A stretch of 64,000 bases of DNA, from the NCBI GenBank assembly GCA_023657465.1, contig JAGTJX010000001.1, positions 396,358 to 460,357 on the forward strand, in the 5' to 3' direction. The notes beneath the pieces were generated by a model. That model did no database searches. It was given only the letters and a program-made list of their open reading frames with translations, and was not told where the DNA came from. The DNA is from Lysobacteraceae bacterium. GTDB lineage: Bacteria; Bdellovibrionota; UBA1018; JAGTJX01. Within the stretch, counting starts at the first letter, position 1. Each line of letters opens with the position of its first letter. Position numbers and translations under genes: made by a program. This document shows, piece after piece, positions 52,552-61,877 of the stretch.

Positions 52552-52842
52552 CTAATCTAAGTTCTTTTCCATTATTGCATTCGGAAAAACTACGTTGCCG
52601 ATTTTCTTTAAGTATTCGTTTTTTATGACAAGGCCTTTGCCTAAAAAGAAGCCGCGAGCAGTGAGGCTTACGTCGCTAAATGCCTTTTTATATCTTCGCC
52701 TTTGCTCCTCTGCTTTTATTGCCGCAAGCAGTTTGGTAGCAATACCCAGAGACTGCAACTTAGATGCAAAAGAGAGAATATCTACGCAGCCATAGTATTC
52801 TAGATTCGCGAAACCAGCGATCTGCCCGTTTGATTCCGCGAC
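52552..52842 (-). pseudogene. GNAT acetyltransferase relic (C-terminal half)
   Basis: The frame reads VAESNGQIAGFANLEYYGCVDILSFASKLQSLGIATKLLAAIKAEEQRRRYKKAFSDVSLTARGFFLGKGLVIKNEYLKKIGNVVFPNAIMEKNLD, which is the GNAT core with the Q-S-L-G-I-A acetyl-CoA loop. A stop lies directly upstream at 52843-52845, and the N-terminal third seems to continue in another frame. It is not the same as the intact GNAT gene at 47199. Confidence 0.65.
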
Positions 52843-53178
52843 TTAGGTGTAACTGGTGCTAAAACGGAGGTTCCATTTATCAGCATCAATATATTTAGGA
52901 GCTCATGAACTCAATTGTTCGGGAGAATAATTATTCCCATGCTTATCGTAGGTTGAAACTCATTGCAAAACCGCCCAAACCTCTTGTGAGTCTCGTTCAA
53001 AAGACATATACCTTGATCAATATCTTTGAGAAAATGAGAGAGGCAAATTTATTCTTAGGTTATCGAAAGAAGCTTAAGCAGATATTTAAGAGCGTCTATG
53101 ACTTTGGGATTCACTCTCACTTAATCGCGTACATAAACCGAAGTCTGACATTTAAGGTCGTTTAAATCGATTAAAGCA

Positions 53179-53426
53179 GGTACCTGGAGAAAAGTCCCGA
53201 TCAGTCCTGAGCTAAAACAAATCTTGTTTGAACAAAGGTCGATAACTGGAGAAGGAACCTATGTATTTGCAAGGTGCAGTGATTGGAGCAATGGGTTGAG
53301 GCAGCTAAAGTGATGAAGATCTGTGGATGGAAAGAACTCAAGACGATGCAACAATACGTGAGACTAGCCGGGATCGAAATCCAACGCGTCACAGGACTAA
53401 GGCACGTTTCAGGCACACAGTTTTGA
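53179..53426 (+). pseudogene. tyrosine-integrase relic (catalytic C-terminus)
   Basis: One frame reads WRKVPISPELKQILFEQRSITGEGTYVFARCSDWSNG. After a frame change near 53290 another reads EAAKVMKICGWKELKTMQQYVRLAGIEIQRVTGLRHV. This matches the end of phage-type integrases, including the GHxxLKTM-Y tyrosine region, with Trp in place of the usual His (CGW). The rest of the gene is missing, so an older integrated element was once here. Confidence 0.65.
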
Positions 53427-53477
53427 AAGCCTATAAAAACAAAGGTGAATCCTGCTTTATCGCCATCTCCGCAAGTT

Positions 53478-55247
53478 TTAAATTCCCGATTTTATTAAAC
53501 AAGAAACGTCCCACACCCACTTATTATCTAAGCGAAACTGAGTGCAGTTAATCGATTTCAACTTCGCTACTAATTGACTTTCTAATGGATAAGGATGTCT
53601 TCCGGGGTGATCGAAGTCTGCAAGTAAGAAATCTATTTTGGATACTGCGAAGACCCTCTTCCAGTCCCGAACTTCTTTAATTGAATCTAAAGTCTCTGCA
53701 GTCATTGCCGAATGAACAATACTGACCGTCTGATAATCAATGAGACTAAAAATTTCAGGGTCTGAAATAAATCCAATTATTTTTGTGTTTGAGACATTCT
53801 TACGAATCCATCCGTGATGAGGTTTGCGTGTATTCATAAACCAGTCGTTGGCGGCTTGAGAGAACTTAGGACTTCCCAAAATAAACTGATAAAAAATAAA
53901 AACAGGAATATTAGATGTAGCAATAACTACTAAGAGAACTCCTGTTTTCCAGAAGCGGTGCTTGAGAAAGTCCGAGAGTATACGAATGCCTTCGATTGCA
54001 AGGAGAGTGAGTGGGGGACCTAAGTAACGAATCTCACTTGAGGGTCTGAGTACACCCATAAATACTACCGTAGCAATGCACGCAGCGATCATTACTATTC
54101 TATAGTTCTTGGATGATGTCTTAAGGAAGAAACCAATTAAAGCTATATAGACTAAGCCTAAGTGCTCAGAGAAAATTTCAGACAAGTAGAGCATGACTGA
54201 ATCAAAATTCACTTTTTGTGATTGAGGATTAACGAGTAAATACTTTGCCCAATACGAGAGAGTTGTAGTTGGTTTGAAAAAAGAGTTTAAAAAAGGAAAC
54301 AGTGGATTACCTGTGAGTAAAATCCAAATCCCAAACTTGGGTAGTACGGCAGTCATTCCTCCCGCAAGAATTTCAACGGGACTACGTAGTCGAATCATGA
54401 ACACGTGAGCGAGAAGTAGAATCACTCCAAAAGGTGCATAGGTTATTTTTGCAACTGAAGTTAGCCCTGCATAGAGCGCAACTTTGAAGGAATCCTCTTT
54501 TGTTTGACTCCCCACAAATAGAGCGGCTCCTAAAGCCCAGAAAATTCCGCCCGTATCAGACTTTGCAATGGGCTGCATCCAGCCTAATATAGGGCTAGAG
54601 AGAGCCACTAAACTCATTGCGGTAAGAACCTTCAAATCGAGTTTGAGATCTAGTTTCTGATTCCAAGCAAAGGGGAATAAGGCAATTCCTAGAGTTGCAA
54701 CAGAAGCGCTCACCCATTGTCCGAAATGAATGGAGTTTGTGATCTCAGTTGTTGGAAGTCCTCTACCAAATAGAAATCCCCAAACATTAAGAACATCCCA
54801 GCTCCCTGTTAGAAAATAGACTTGGTTGTTTGACCAGCTTGTATAGCCGCCGTGAAAAAACCAATCACCGAAGGCTGCTAAGTAGGCTGTGTAGGGATCT
54901 CCATGTGAATTGATTTCAAAACCACTTAAGATTCTGGATCCCACCCACAAACCAGGAAACCAATACCACTTTGGTTTGAAAGTGAGCCTAGGCTTTTTCT
55001 CGATCTGAGAGAGAAGCCCTAGGCCTATGAGAACAAATCCCCACGCTACTTCTCTGAGACTTGAGATCGGGCCAATAATAAAGAATATCCAACCTAATAA
55101 TGAATACCAGGCGCTACCATAGAGCAGTGCTTCGAATACACTGAGTGGTGAGGAGTCTCGTTTTTTTACAAAGGTATACCCGTATCCCAGTAGGCTTAAC
55201 CACCATGCAAAAAATGTAATCCAGTTTAACTTGTCCATGAGTCTCAT
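53478..55247 (-). CDS. polytopic membrane protein, GT-C glycosyltransferase-like
   Basis: The 589-residue protein has about 11-12 membrane segments between residues 8 and 450, then a soluble C-terminal part of about 140 residues. The layout (a short loop with acidic SHGDPYTAYLAAFGDWFFHGG after the second or third helix, and a periplasmic end domain) resembles lipid-linked-sugar (GT-C) transferases, and family 2 glycosyltransferases and a DUF2304 gene follow on the other strand. Starts at 55247 or 55238 are equally possible. It overlaps the 5' region of the divergent gene. The function is inferred from topology and context only. Confidence 0.6.
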   Translation of the reverse strand: MRLMDKLNWITFFAWWLSLLGYGYTFVKKRDSSPLSVFEALLYGSAWYSLLGWIFFIIGPISSLREVAWGFVLIGLGLLSQIEKKPRLTFKPKWYWFPGLWVGSRILSGFEINSHGDPYTAYLAAFGDWFFHGGYTSWSNNQVYFLTGSWDVLNVWGFLFGRGLPTTEITNSIHFGQWVSASVATLGIALFPFAWNQKLDLKLDLKVLTAMSLVALSSPILGWMQPIAKSDTGGIFWALGAALFVGSQTKEDSFKVALYAGLTSVAKITYAPFGVILLLAHVFMIRLRSPVEILAGGMTAVLPKFGIWILLTGNPLFPFLNSFFKPTTTLSYWAKYLLVNPQSQKVNFDSVMLYLSEIFSEHLGLVYIALIGFFLKTSSKNYRIVMIAACIATVVFMGVLRPSSEIRYLGPPLTLLAIEGIRILSDFLKHRFWKTGVLLVVIATSNIPVFIFYQFILGSPKFSQAANDWFMNTRKPHHGWIRKNVSNTKIIGFISDPEIFSLIDYQTVSIVHSAMTAETLDSIKEVRDWKRVFAVSKIDFLLADFDHPGRHPYPLESQLVAKLKSINCTQFRLDNKWVWDVSCLIKSGI

Positions 55248-55269
55248 GTTAGAGTCTCTCTTCTATACC

Positions 55270-56082
55270 ATGATTGACTCGAGTACTATAGAGATTGCAG
55301 TTGCGATTCCGGTTTATAACTCTCATCCGTTTTTGGAACGAGCAGTAGAGAGCGTACTCGCTCAGACGGACTCTCATTGGACTCTTTATTTGCTCGATGA
55401 TGGCTCGACCGATCCGCGAATCATTCGAGCACTTGAAAATTATTCTAAGCATCCAAAAATAAGAGTGAAGTCACATGCTAATCAAGGTGGATTGAAAACT
55501 CGCAATCATCTTCTTAACTGGGTCAATGAACCTTGGATTGCATGGCTAGATCATGATGACGAAATGAACCCAGAACGCATTAAGCGTCAAAGAGAAGTTC
55601 TCGGCTCAAAGCCCAATCTAGTAGCACTAGGGTCATGGATTGAGTTCATTGACGAGGATTCGAAGGTCATCGGTAGACGCAGGTATCCTGTTACGGATCA
55701 GGAAGTGCGTGAGGCGTTGCCACTGATTAATCCCATAGCAAACCCAAGTGTGGTTCTCAATGTAAGCGTGGTCAAATCTCTGGGTGGTATTGTCGGCCAC
55801 TGGGGAGCGGATGATTACGAGACACTTCTCTTGCTTGCGAAAAAAGGCAGAGTCGAGAACATACCCGAGTTTCTGACTCGATACCGTTTACATACCGCTC
55901 AACACAAGTATACTCAAACCAGGGATCAGCTTCGTGCGACAATTAATATTAAGCTTCAAATGAAGAAGTTTGGTTATCCGAGAGGGCTTAAGTTTTGGCT
56001 CAGACTAACTGCAGAATGTGCGCTGATGGTTCTGCCTCAGAGTTTTGTCTCCTGGCTTTTCAAAAAATTAAACGGAATGTGA
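55270..56082 (+). CDS. family 2 glycosyltransferase
   Basis: I start at the ATG at 55270, which gives 270 residues and avoids overlap with the divergent gene (a longer frame begins at 55231). GT-A motifs: IAVAIPVYNSHPFLERAVESVLAQTDSHWTLYLLDDGSTD, NQGGLKTRNHLLNW, WIAWLDHDDEMNP (metal site DHDD) and GHWGADDYETLLLLAKKGRVENIPEFLTRYRLH, as in many surface-polysaccharide transferases. It lies 13 bases before the next glycosyltransferase gene. Sugar and acceptor are unknown. Confidence 0.88.
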   Translation: MIDSSTIEIAVAIPVYNSHPFLERAVESVLAQTDSHWTLYLLDDGSTDPRIIRALENYSKHPKIRVKSHANQGGLKTRNHLLNWVNEPWIAWLDHDDEMNPERIKRQREVLGSKPNLVALGSWIEFIDEDSKVIGRRRYPVTDQEVREALPLINPIANPSVVLNVSVVKSLGGIVGHWGADDYETLLLLAKKGRVENIPEFLTRYRLHTAQHKYTQTRDQLRATINIKLQMKKFGYPRGLKFWLRLTAECALMVLPQSFVSWLFKKLNGM

Positions 56083-56094
56083 TAAGGTAATCAA

Positions 56095-56811
56095 ATGAAA
56101 CTCAGCTTTGTCATTCCTTGTTTTAATGAAGGTCCAAGACTTTCTCAAACGCTTGAGAAAGTAGATTATTTTTTCTCTACCCGTAGTGAATCGGTCACTG
56201 CGGTTGTGATTGATGATGGCTCTTTAAACCCAGTAGTCCTACCCAGCTACAAACATATAGACGTGATCACTCTCAGGCATCTTGTGAATATGGGACAAGG
56301 AGCAGCACTTCAAACTGGATTTGATTTCATTAATGAAACCCTCTCTTCGGATATTACAGTGACTTTTGATGCTGACGGACAGCACAGGATCGAAGACCTG
56401 GATTCAGTCATAGGACCGATTGTGAGAGGAGAAGCTGACTGTGTGTTTGGTAATCGATTCCACTCAGAGTTAGCATCTTATTCAGTCCCTCCATTCAGAA
56501 GACTATTACTTAGAATGGCATCGGTTTTCGAATCTTGGTTAACAGGGCTTTATCTCAGTGATGCTCACAATGGATATCGAGCATTCAATTCAAAAACCTT
56601 GTCCCAAATACGTCTGACTCAAAACAGAATGGCGCATGCGACAGAAATCAAATCAGAAATCGCTGAACTCATTCAGTCACAGGGCATCAAGTTAGTTGAA
56701 GCTCCTGTGACGATCACTTATACAGACGAAACTCTCGCCAAGGGCCAGAAGAGTAGTGGTGCATTTAAAATATTAAAAGAATTATTCGATACACACTTAT
56801 ATGGAGACTAG
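56095..56811 (+). CDS. family 2 glycosyltransferase, polyprenyl-phosphate sugar synthase-like
   Basis: A 238-residue protein: LSFVIPCFNEGPRLSQTLEKV, VIDDGS, RHLVNMGQGAALQTGFDFI, TVTFDADGQHRIEDLDSVIGPI and FGNRFHSE form the pattern of dolichyl/polyprenyl-phosphate mannose synthase-like enzymes without membrane helices. These make the lipid-linked sugar used by GT-C enzymes. Pairing with DUF2304 (next gene, overlapping) is a common arrangement in bacteria. With the GT-C-like gene at 53478 it suggests a surface-glycan path. Confidence 0.85.
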   Translation: MKLSFVIPCFNEGPRLSQTLEKVDYFFSTRSESVTAVVIDDGSLNPVVLPSYKHIDVITLRHLVNMGQGAALQTGFDFINETLSSDITVTFDADGQHRIEDLDSVIGPIVRGEADCVFGNRFHSELASYSVPPFRRLLLRMASVFESWLTGLYLSDAHNGYRAFNSKTLSQIRLTQNRMAHATEIKSEIAELIQSQGIKLVEAPVTITYTDETLAKGQKSSGAFKILKELFDTHLYGD

Positions 56812-56812
56812 A

Positions 56813-57139
56813 ATGAATGCGTTTCAATGGATCTATGCTGCTTATGTTTTAGGCCTTCTTACTTGGGATTGGTTTTTTCTGAAAAAGAACGCAGGACCAA
56901 GTTTTAAGTTATTTGCTTTTACCTTGGCATTAGCGGGTGGATTAGCTGTTTTCCCCGGAGGTCTCATTAAGCTTTCGGAAGCCTTAGCTGTTGGAAGAGC
57001 AGTGGATTTGGTCATTTATTTTGTACTACCCATACTCGTCAGAGAGCTCTTTGTGAACAGAAGACGCCTTGTTGAGCTCAGGCGTGAACACACTAATTTG
57101 GTGCGAGAATTAGCCAAACAAGGTTATCAGGGTAAGTAA
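56813..57139 (+). CDS. DUF2304 membrane protein
   Basis: From the ATG at 56813 (GGAG 6 bases upstream) the 108-residue protein has three hydrophobic segments (FQWIYAAYVLGLLTWDWFFL, LFAFTLALAGGLAVF, AVGRAVDLVIYFVLPILV) and a charged C-terminal helix (NRRRLVELRREHTNLVRELAKQ). The GRAVDLVIYF and RRLVELRREHTNLVRELA parts are characteristic of DUF2304. Such proteins commonly sit beside polyprenyl-phosphate sugar synthases and may anchor them to the membrane (inference). Confidence 0.82.
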   Translation: MNAFQWIYAAYVLGLLTWDWFFLKKNAGPSFKLFAFTLALAGGLAVFPGGLIKLSEALAVGRAVDLVIYFVLPILVRELFVNRRRLVELRREHTNLVRELAKQGYQGK

Positions 57140-57171
57140 AGCTCCACCATCAAATAACCGATAAGTCAGAT

Positions 57172-57867
57172 GTGAAGATCTGCAGAAACACACTCATCGC
57201 ATTTATGATGTTCTGGTTAGTACCGGGTGTTTTCGCACATCAAAACTGCAGCTTTAGTATTCGTACTGAAGATCAGAGCTCTAAGAACGCAGAAATCTTG
57301 GTCACACAAATTGAGCACGGACTCAAAACCAAAAAGATAGTCGATACTATCGAAAAGACTCTCAGCACTATTACGGGTGTTCCTAAAACAGTTAAGAAAA
57401 TCGAAGTACAGCCTGCCATTGTGTTTAGACAATACGTTGGTCATGGAATAGACGAGATTATCGAACGATCTGAGCTCAAATCTGGAAACTTACCTTACAT
57501 CATCGCAGGCGGAGGAGGATCAAGAGAGTTCTATGAATCACTTACTGGAGTATTCTTAACGAGTCCGAATGTGAGTCCGTCTGAAGTAGGGCTTCCCGCT
57601 AATAAAAATTATGATTATGTTGACTTCGTCATCCACACCAATACAGGATTACTTCAGATAGAAGAAAAAATTTTTTTAATACCAGGGATGCCGGAGCATC
57701 CTCAGTGGTTGATTGACCGTTATCAAAAATGGATTAAGAATGATTACAATCCTTCAAGTGAAGAGGTTGAGATCTTCGAAAAAATGAAGCTGAGTAAAAT
57801 TGAAAGAGTACTCATACCCATTAAGATTCTTCAATATAGAAAAAACGGATCTGTGGTTAAACTTTAG
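57172..57867 (+). CDS. secreted protein of unknown function
   Basis: A GTG start gives 231 residues with a signal peptide (NTLIAFMMFWLVPGVFA). The mature part has IVFRQYVGHGIDEIIERSELKSGNLPYIIAGGGGS, then GVFLTSPNVSPSEVGLP and YDYVDFVIHTNTGLLQIEEKIFLIPGMPEHPQW. The order (FRQYVGH, a variable helix, GVFLTS) resembles ADP-ribosyltransferase-like folds, but the evidence is weaker than for the protein at 37153. It lies after the DUF2304 gene at 32 bases and may be co-transcribed. Function unknown. Confidence 0.6.
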   Translation: MKICRNTLIAFMMFWLVPGVFAHQNCSFSIRTEDQSSKNAEILVTQIEHGLKTKKIVDTIEKTLSTITGVPKTVKKIEVQPAIVFRQYVGHGIDEIIERSELKSGNLPYIIAGGGGSREFYESLTGVFLTSPNVSPSEVGLPANKNYDYVDFVIHTNTGLLQIEEKIFLIPGMPEHPQWLIDRYQKWIKNDYNPSSEEVEIFEKMKLSKIERVLIPIKILQYRKNGSVVKL

Positions 57868-57967
57868 ATCAGAATCAGTTCTGACATCTTAAGCGAATCA
57901 TCAAAAATTGTGATATATCGAATTAACAATGCGCATTGATATGACTGAAGAAACCCAATGACTTTTT

Positions 57968-58181
57968 ATGGATTTTCATTGGGAAAAAAAATTGCTACAA
58001 TTAGCCAATTCTCTACCTTCTAAATTCATGCTTCCATCCAAACTCTCAAGATAGTTGGGTTGAGATTGATGGATTCTATCGACTGTTGAAAGCGACTCTC
58101 CTAAAACAACAGAATCTTGAAGTAATTAAAATATCGAGAGACAAGCGATATTTGTTTGTGAAAAAAAATCAAATAAACTAG
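57968..58181 (+). pseudogene. possible short broken gene upstream of ppx
   Basis: One frame reads MDFHWEKKLLQLANSLPSKFMLPSKLSR. After a frame change near 58040 a second reads NSQDSWVEIDGFYRLLKATLLKQQNLEVIKISRDKRYLFVKKNQIN, ending 14 bases before ppx. The second part has protein-like composition. No family is recognised; it may be a frameshifted small gene or chance. Confidence 0.35.
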
Positions 58182-58195
58182 CCTGAAACTCACTC

Positions 58196-59683
58196 ATGAA
58201 GTTCGCAATCATTGACTTAGGAACAAACTCGATTCGGTTAGAAATTCAAGAGCTCACGCCAGTGGGTGAATGGGTTTCGATTTATAGAGAAAAGCTCATG
58301 ATCAGACTGGGTGAAGGATTGTTCGTCTCCAAGAAGCTCTCTAAAGCTTCAAAGACCCGCTGTGTCTCTGTAATGCAGTACTTCTCAGAAGTGATTAAGT
58401 TCCATAAGGTCGATGAAATTGATGCGTTTGCTACTTCTGCTTTGAGAGATGCCATTGATGCAAAGTCACTCATCAAACTAGTGAAACAGAAATCAGGAAT
58501 AACGTTGAGTGTGATTTCAGGCCAAGAAGAGGCGAAGCTCATCGCTCTTGGCGTACTAGAGAATGAAGTCTTGCTCAAGGGGCACTTCGCACTTGTTGAT
58601 ATCGGTGGCGGTAGTACAGAAATTAGCATCTGTAAGGGTAAGAAACGTTTGAGTTCAGTCAGCCTCGATCTTGGAACAGCGAGACTCAATCAACTCTTCC
58701 TTCAAAAGTCCCCTCCGACTGACAAGTCTATTCAAAAAATGAAAAGATTCGTTCGCAAAGAATTGGAGAAGGGCTTGTGTAATAATCTTCCTAAACTCAC
58801 TTATGTTATCGGTTCCTCAGGCACCATTCGTGCTATCTCTAGACTCATCTCGCCCAAGGGTTCGAGATTCTTCTCTTCAGTTGCACTCAAGAAGCTCAAC
58901 AAGAAAATGCTGAAGCTTGAATTAGATGAGCTTTTGAAGCTTAAAGGAATGGAAGCAAGACGTGTCGATATGATCGTGGGCGGAGCCATTCTCTTCGAAG
59001 AAATAGTAGAATTCCTCAAAGTCAAAAAAACTAAAGCCACTCCCTTCTCCTTACGTCATGGCGTGCTGTCTCGAGCGTATAATAAGCACTCCAAGCGAAT
59101 CATGAGAGCGACTGATGAAGAGAAGCTTTCAGAAGTCTTAAGGCGCGCTCCGATTCAGATGGCAAAAGAATCCGCATGGCAGGGTATGGCGATTGGGATT
59201 GATAAAATTTTCAAATCCATTCATGCGCACGGACTGAGTAAGAAGCAGCTTCAGTGCTTGGTCTGGGCAGTGGCGCTCAGGAAATGTGGTGAGTCATTCT
59301 TCTATGGCGATGCAGAGTTTCACTCACATTATCTCGCACATACATTCCTTCAAGGAATTTTAGATACAGAATCAGTAGAACTTGTCACACAGCTCTGTCT
59401 CAATTACCAAGGAATTAAACCCGAAGAAATCTTCTATAAAAAGTCTGATCTCGTAAGTAAGAATCAATTCATCAAACTACTCTCTATTTTAAGAGTGATT
59501 GAAGCCATAGATCTAAGAGGCGCTCCTTCACTTGATCAACTCATTAGACGAGTACGATCAACGAAAAACAAATTCGAACTTAGAATTAAGAAAACTTATT
59601 TGTTTGAAATTCAGAAACTGAGAATCGAACAGCGCCAGCCGCTATTTTTCGAGTCCTTTGGTAAGCAAGTAGTTCTGATTTAA
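58196..59683 (+). CDS. ppx: Ppx/GppA-family exopolyphosphatase / guanosine pentaphosphatase
   Basis: The 495-residue product has the Ppx/GppA ASKHA fold: FAIIDLGTNSIRLEIQE (phosphate-binding start), FATSALRDAIDAKSL, SVISGQEEAKLIALGVL, LVDIGGGSTEISI, and VIGSSGTIRAISRLI. The C-terminal HD-like part is present (about 320-495). It removes phosphate from polyphosphate ends or converts pppGpp to ppGpp. Its 3' end overlaps by 42 bases the convergent ppk1 gene, which makes polyphosphate, so making and breaking enzymes face each other. Ppx and GppA activity cannot be separated by eye. Confidence 0.88.
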   Translation: MKFAIIDLGTNSIRLEIQELTPVGEWVSIYREKLMIRLGEGLFVSKKLSKASKTRCVSVMQYFSEVIKFHKVDEIDAFATSALRDAIDAKSLIKLVKQKSGITLSVISGQEEAKLIALGVLENEVLLKGHFALVDIGGGSTEISICKGKKRLSSVSLDLGTARLNQLFLQKSPPTDKSIQKMKRFVRKELEKGLCNNLPKLTYVIGSSGTIRAISRLISPKGSRFFSSVALKKLNKKMLKLELDELLKLKGMEARRVDMIVGGAILFEEIVEFLKVKKTKATPFSLRHGVLSRAYNKHSKRIMRATDEEKLSEVLRRAPIQMAKESAWQGMAIGIDKIFKSIHAHGLSKKQLQCLVWAVALRKCGESFFYGDAEFHSHYLAHTFLQGILDTESVELVTQLCLNYQGIKPEEIFYKKSDLVSKNQFIKLLSILRVIEAIDLRGAPSLDQLIRRVRSTKNKFELRIKKTYLFEIQKLRIEQRQPLFFESFGKQVVLI

Positions 59684-61771
59684 AGTTGTGTCCATATATT
59701 CGTTCTTAGCTAGCTCTTCAAAATAAAACTGAGATCTAATTTTGGCTTTCTTGGAGTTATTTGCCCTTTTGATCCAAGTGCCTTGTGGAGTGAGCTCACG
59801 AGCCTTAACTGAATCAGACATGTATGTAGGGATAATCGTCTCAGTGATGTACTGATAGATTCTTGAATCTACGATGGGGAATGCAATCTCTAGTCTCGAG
59901 AAGAAGTTCCTAGGCATCCAATCAGCACTGGAAAGATAAAGTGCCTTGGAGTTTTCAAAATAATAAATCCTACTGTGTTCAAGATAGCGATCAACGATGC
60001 TCACGACTCGGATGTTCTCAGAGAGACCCTTAACTCCAGGAACAAGTGAGCAAGCTCCCCTGACAACAAGATCAATCTTCACGCCTGCCTTAGAGGCACA
60101 GTAGAGATCTTCGATGATACCTTCATCAACGAGTGCATTGACCTTGGCAAACACTCTGGCTTTCTCTCCTCTTGAGGCAGCTTGGATTTCCTTGGTGATG
60201 AGTGAGGATAGATTCTTGTGCATTTGTGTAGGTGCAACCAATAGTGACTTAAATGAGCTTGGAATCTCTCCATCCCAGACTTTATCGAAGAAGTGACGAG
60301 CGTCTTTTCCGATCGATTGATTCGCAGTGATTACGGCGAGATCAGTGTAGAGGCGAGCTGTTGCTGAGTTGTAGTTTCCTGTTGAAAGATGTGTATAGAG
60401 GAATTCTCCGTCGTCTTCGAGTCTTGTTATAAGAGTGACTTTGGCGTGAAGTTTGAGTTTGCCAAAACCAAACGCAATGTGAACTCCAGCCTTAGTGAGC
60501 TCATCAGTAAGAGCGAGATTATTGAGCTCATCGAATCTCGCGCGGAGTTCAATCACGACTCGTACTGTTTTTGTTTTTGCCGCTTCCTTCAGTAAGTCAA
60601 TGATCGGCGAGAGCGCGTCCATTCTGTAGATGGTCTGCTCGATGCGAGTTACCTTGGGATCGAGGCACACTTCTCTAATCCAATTTACATATGCATCAAA
60701 AGAGTCATAAGGATGATGAAGGAGATAGTCGCGCTCTTTCAATCTCTCGAAGACTAGGCTTACATCTCTGAAGTCGACAGGGATCATGCTGGGAGTGGGT
60801 GGGTAAATGAGTTTTCTTTTGTTTTTGATCTCATCGGGTATTTGGCCAATTGCCGCCCAAAGAGAACCTAGGCACAGAGTGTCTGCAGCTTGCATGACTT
60901 CACTTGATGTGAGCTTAAGTGCAGTGATGCACTTCTCTAAGTGATCTTCCAAGAATTCTCCTGAGTATTGCAAGCGAGTAGGAGTGCCTGAGTCTCTGAC
61001 CTTCACATTGCTCTTCACGAGATCAGGTACAGATTCAGAGTCGTGCTCATCGAGATCTACAGTGAAGTCGCTATCCTTTGTTAGTCTGATCAAGCAAGGT
61101 TTAGAATCGAATCTGAAGACATTGCCTAAGTGAGTATAAATAAGATCGTCGATAAAATAGATGAAATACTCATCACTCTCACCGTCGTAAGCGATGTAAG
61201 AACTAGGAAGATTCTTGGGAATGAAGAAGACCACGTCGTTAGGAAAGATTACACCGATCTGAAGATTCTCTAATCCACTGATGAGAGCAGGAGTGAATCC
61301 GCTTGGAGGTGGAAGCTTATGTAGGATCTGAGTTTGGAAGATCGCTTCACCCAAGATGAAAGCTTGTTCACCGGAAGAGCAGCTTCTGACGATGGTGATT
61401 TTTTCACCGCCAAGCTCTGAAGCGAGGAGCTTCAATGATTCAACTTGTTTCGAAATAAACTTTGAAACGTTCTCCAAGATCGAAGATCTGATCTCCCGAA
61501 GCCTCAGATACTTCTCTGACTCTTCGGGTTTCTTTTGAAGAGCAGTGATCGAGCGATTGAGGGATGAGAGTCTGATCATGAAGAATTCATCTAAGTTCGT
61601 CGCAGTAATGGAAAGGAACTTCGCACGCTCTAGGAGTGGATTCATCGCCTGGCGAGACTCTCCTAATACGCGCTCATTGAACTGCAACCAGCTCAGATCC
61701 CTATGGATGAATGGAACATCGGGTTCTGTAAGAAGTGATCGCAATGTCGGTAAAAAACGTTTGTGTAACAT
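59642..61771 (-). CDS. ppk1: polyphosphate kinase Ppk1
   Basis: The 709-residue enzyme polymerises the ATP gamma-phosphate into polyphosphate. Family features: FIHRDLSWLQFNERVLGESRQAMNPLLERAKFLSITATNLDEFFMIRL at the N-terminus, LLHHPYDSFDAYVNWIREVCLDPKVTRIEQTIYR in the middle, the autophosphorylated-histidine region KLKLHAKVTLITR, then YTHLSTGNYNSATARLYTDLAVITAN and EHSRIYYFEN with the second catalytic His. Length matches E. coli Ppk (688). Its end overlaps ppx by 42 bases. Confidence 0.95.
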   Translation of the reverse strand: MLHKRFLPTLRSLLTEPDVPFIHRDLSWLQFNERVLGESRQAMNPLLERAKFLSITATNLDEFFMIRLSSLNRSITALQKKPEESEKYLRLREIRSSILENVSKFISKQVESLKLLASELGGEKITIVRSCSSGEQAFILGEAIFQTQILHKLPPPSGFTPALISGLENLQIGVIFPNDVVFFIPKNLPSSYIAYDGESDEYFIYFIDDLIYTHLGNVFRFDSKPCLIRLTKDSDFTVDLDEHDSESVPDLVKSNVKVRDSGTPTRLQYSGEFLEDHLEKCITALKLTSSEVMQAADTLCLGSLWAAIGQIPDEIKNKRKLIYPPTPSMIPVDFRDVSLVFERLKERDYLLHHPYDSFDAYVNWIREVCLDPKVTRIEQTIYRMDALSPIIDLLKEAAKTKTVRVVIELRARFDELNNLALTDELTKAGVHIAFGFGKLKLHAKVTLITRLEDDGEFLYTHLSTGNYNSATARLYTDLAVITANQSIGKDARHFFDKVWDGEIPSSFKSLLVAPTQMHKNLSSLITKEIQAASRGEKARVFAKVNALVDEGIIEDLYCASKAGVKIDLVVRGACSLVPGVKGLSENIRVVSIVDRYLEHSRIYYFENSKALYLSSADWMPRNFFSRLEIAFPIVDSRIYQYITETIIPTYMSDSVKARELTPQGTWIKRANNSKKAKIRSQFYFEELAKNEYMDTTLNQNYLLTKGLEK

Positions 61772-61877
61772 GAGGCCGCTGACATCCTATGAAGACCTGG
61801 CTCTTTTAGTCAAATCATTCCATGGAACTAATTGAATCTTGATGCCGCATCAAGTCAGAGTTTATGGTTTCGATTAA

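Larger units (their letters stand above)
52376..53477. other. decayed stretch holding gene relics
   Basis: About 1.1 kb without an intact recognised gene. It contains an acetyltransferase relic (minus strand) and an integrase relic (plus strand), listed separately. An 86-codon frame at 52905-53165 (MNSIVRENNYSHAYRRLKLIAKPPK...) has no recognisable features or clear ribosome-binding site and may be chance. Confidence 0.5.
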
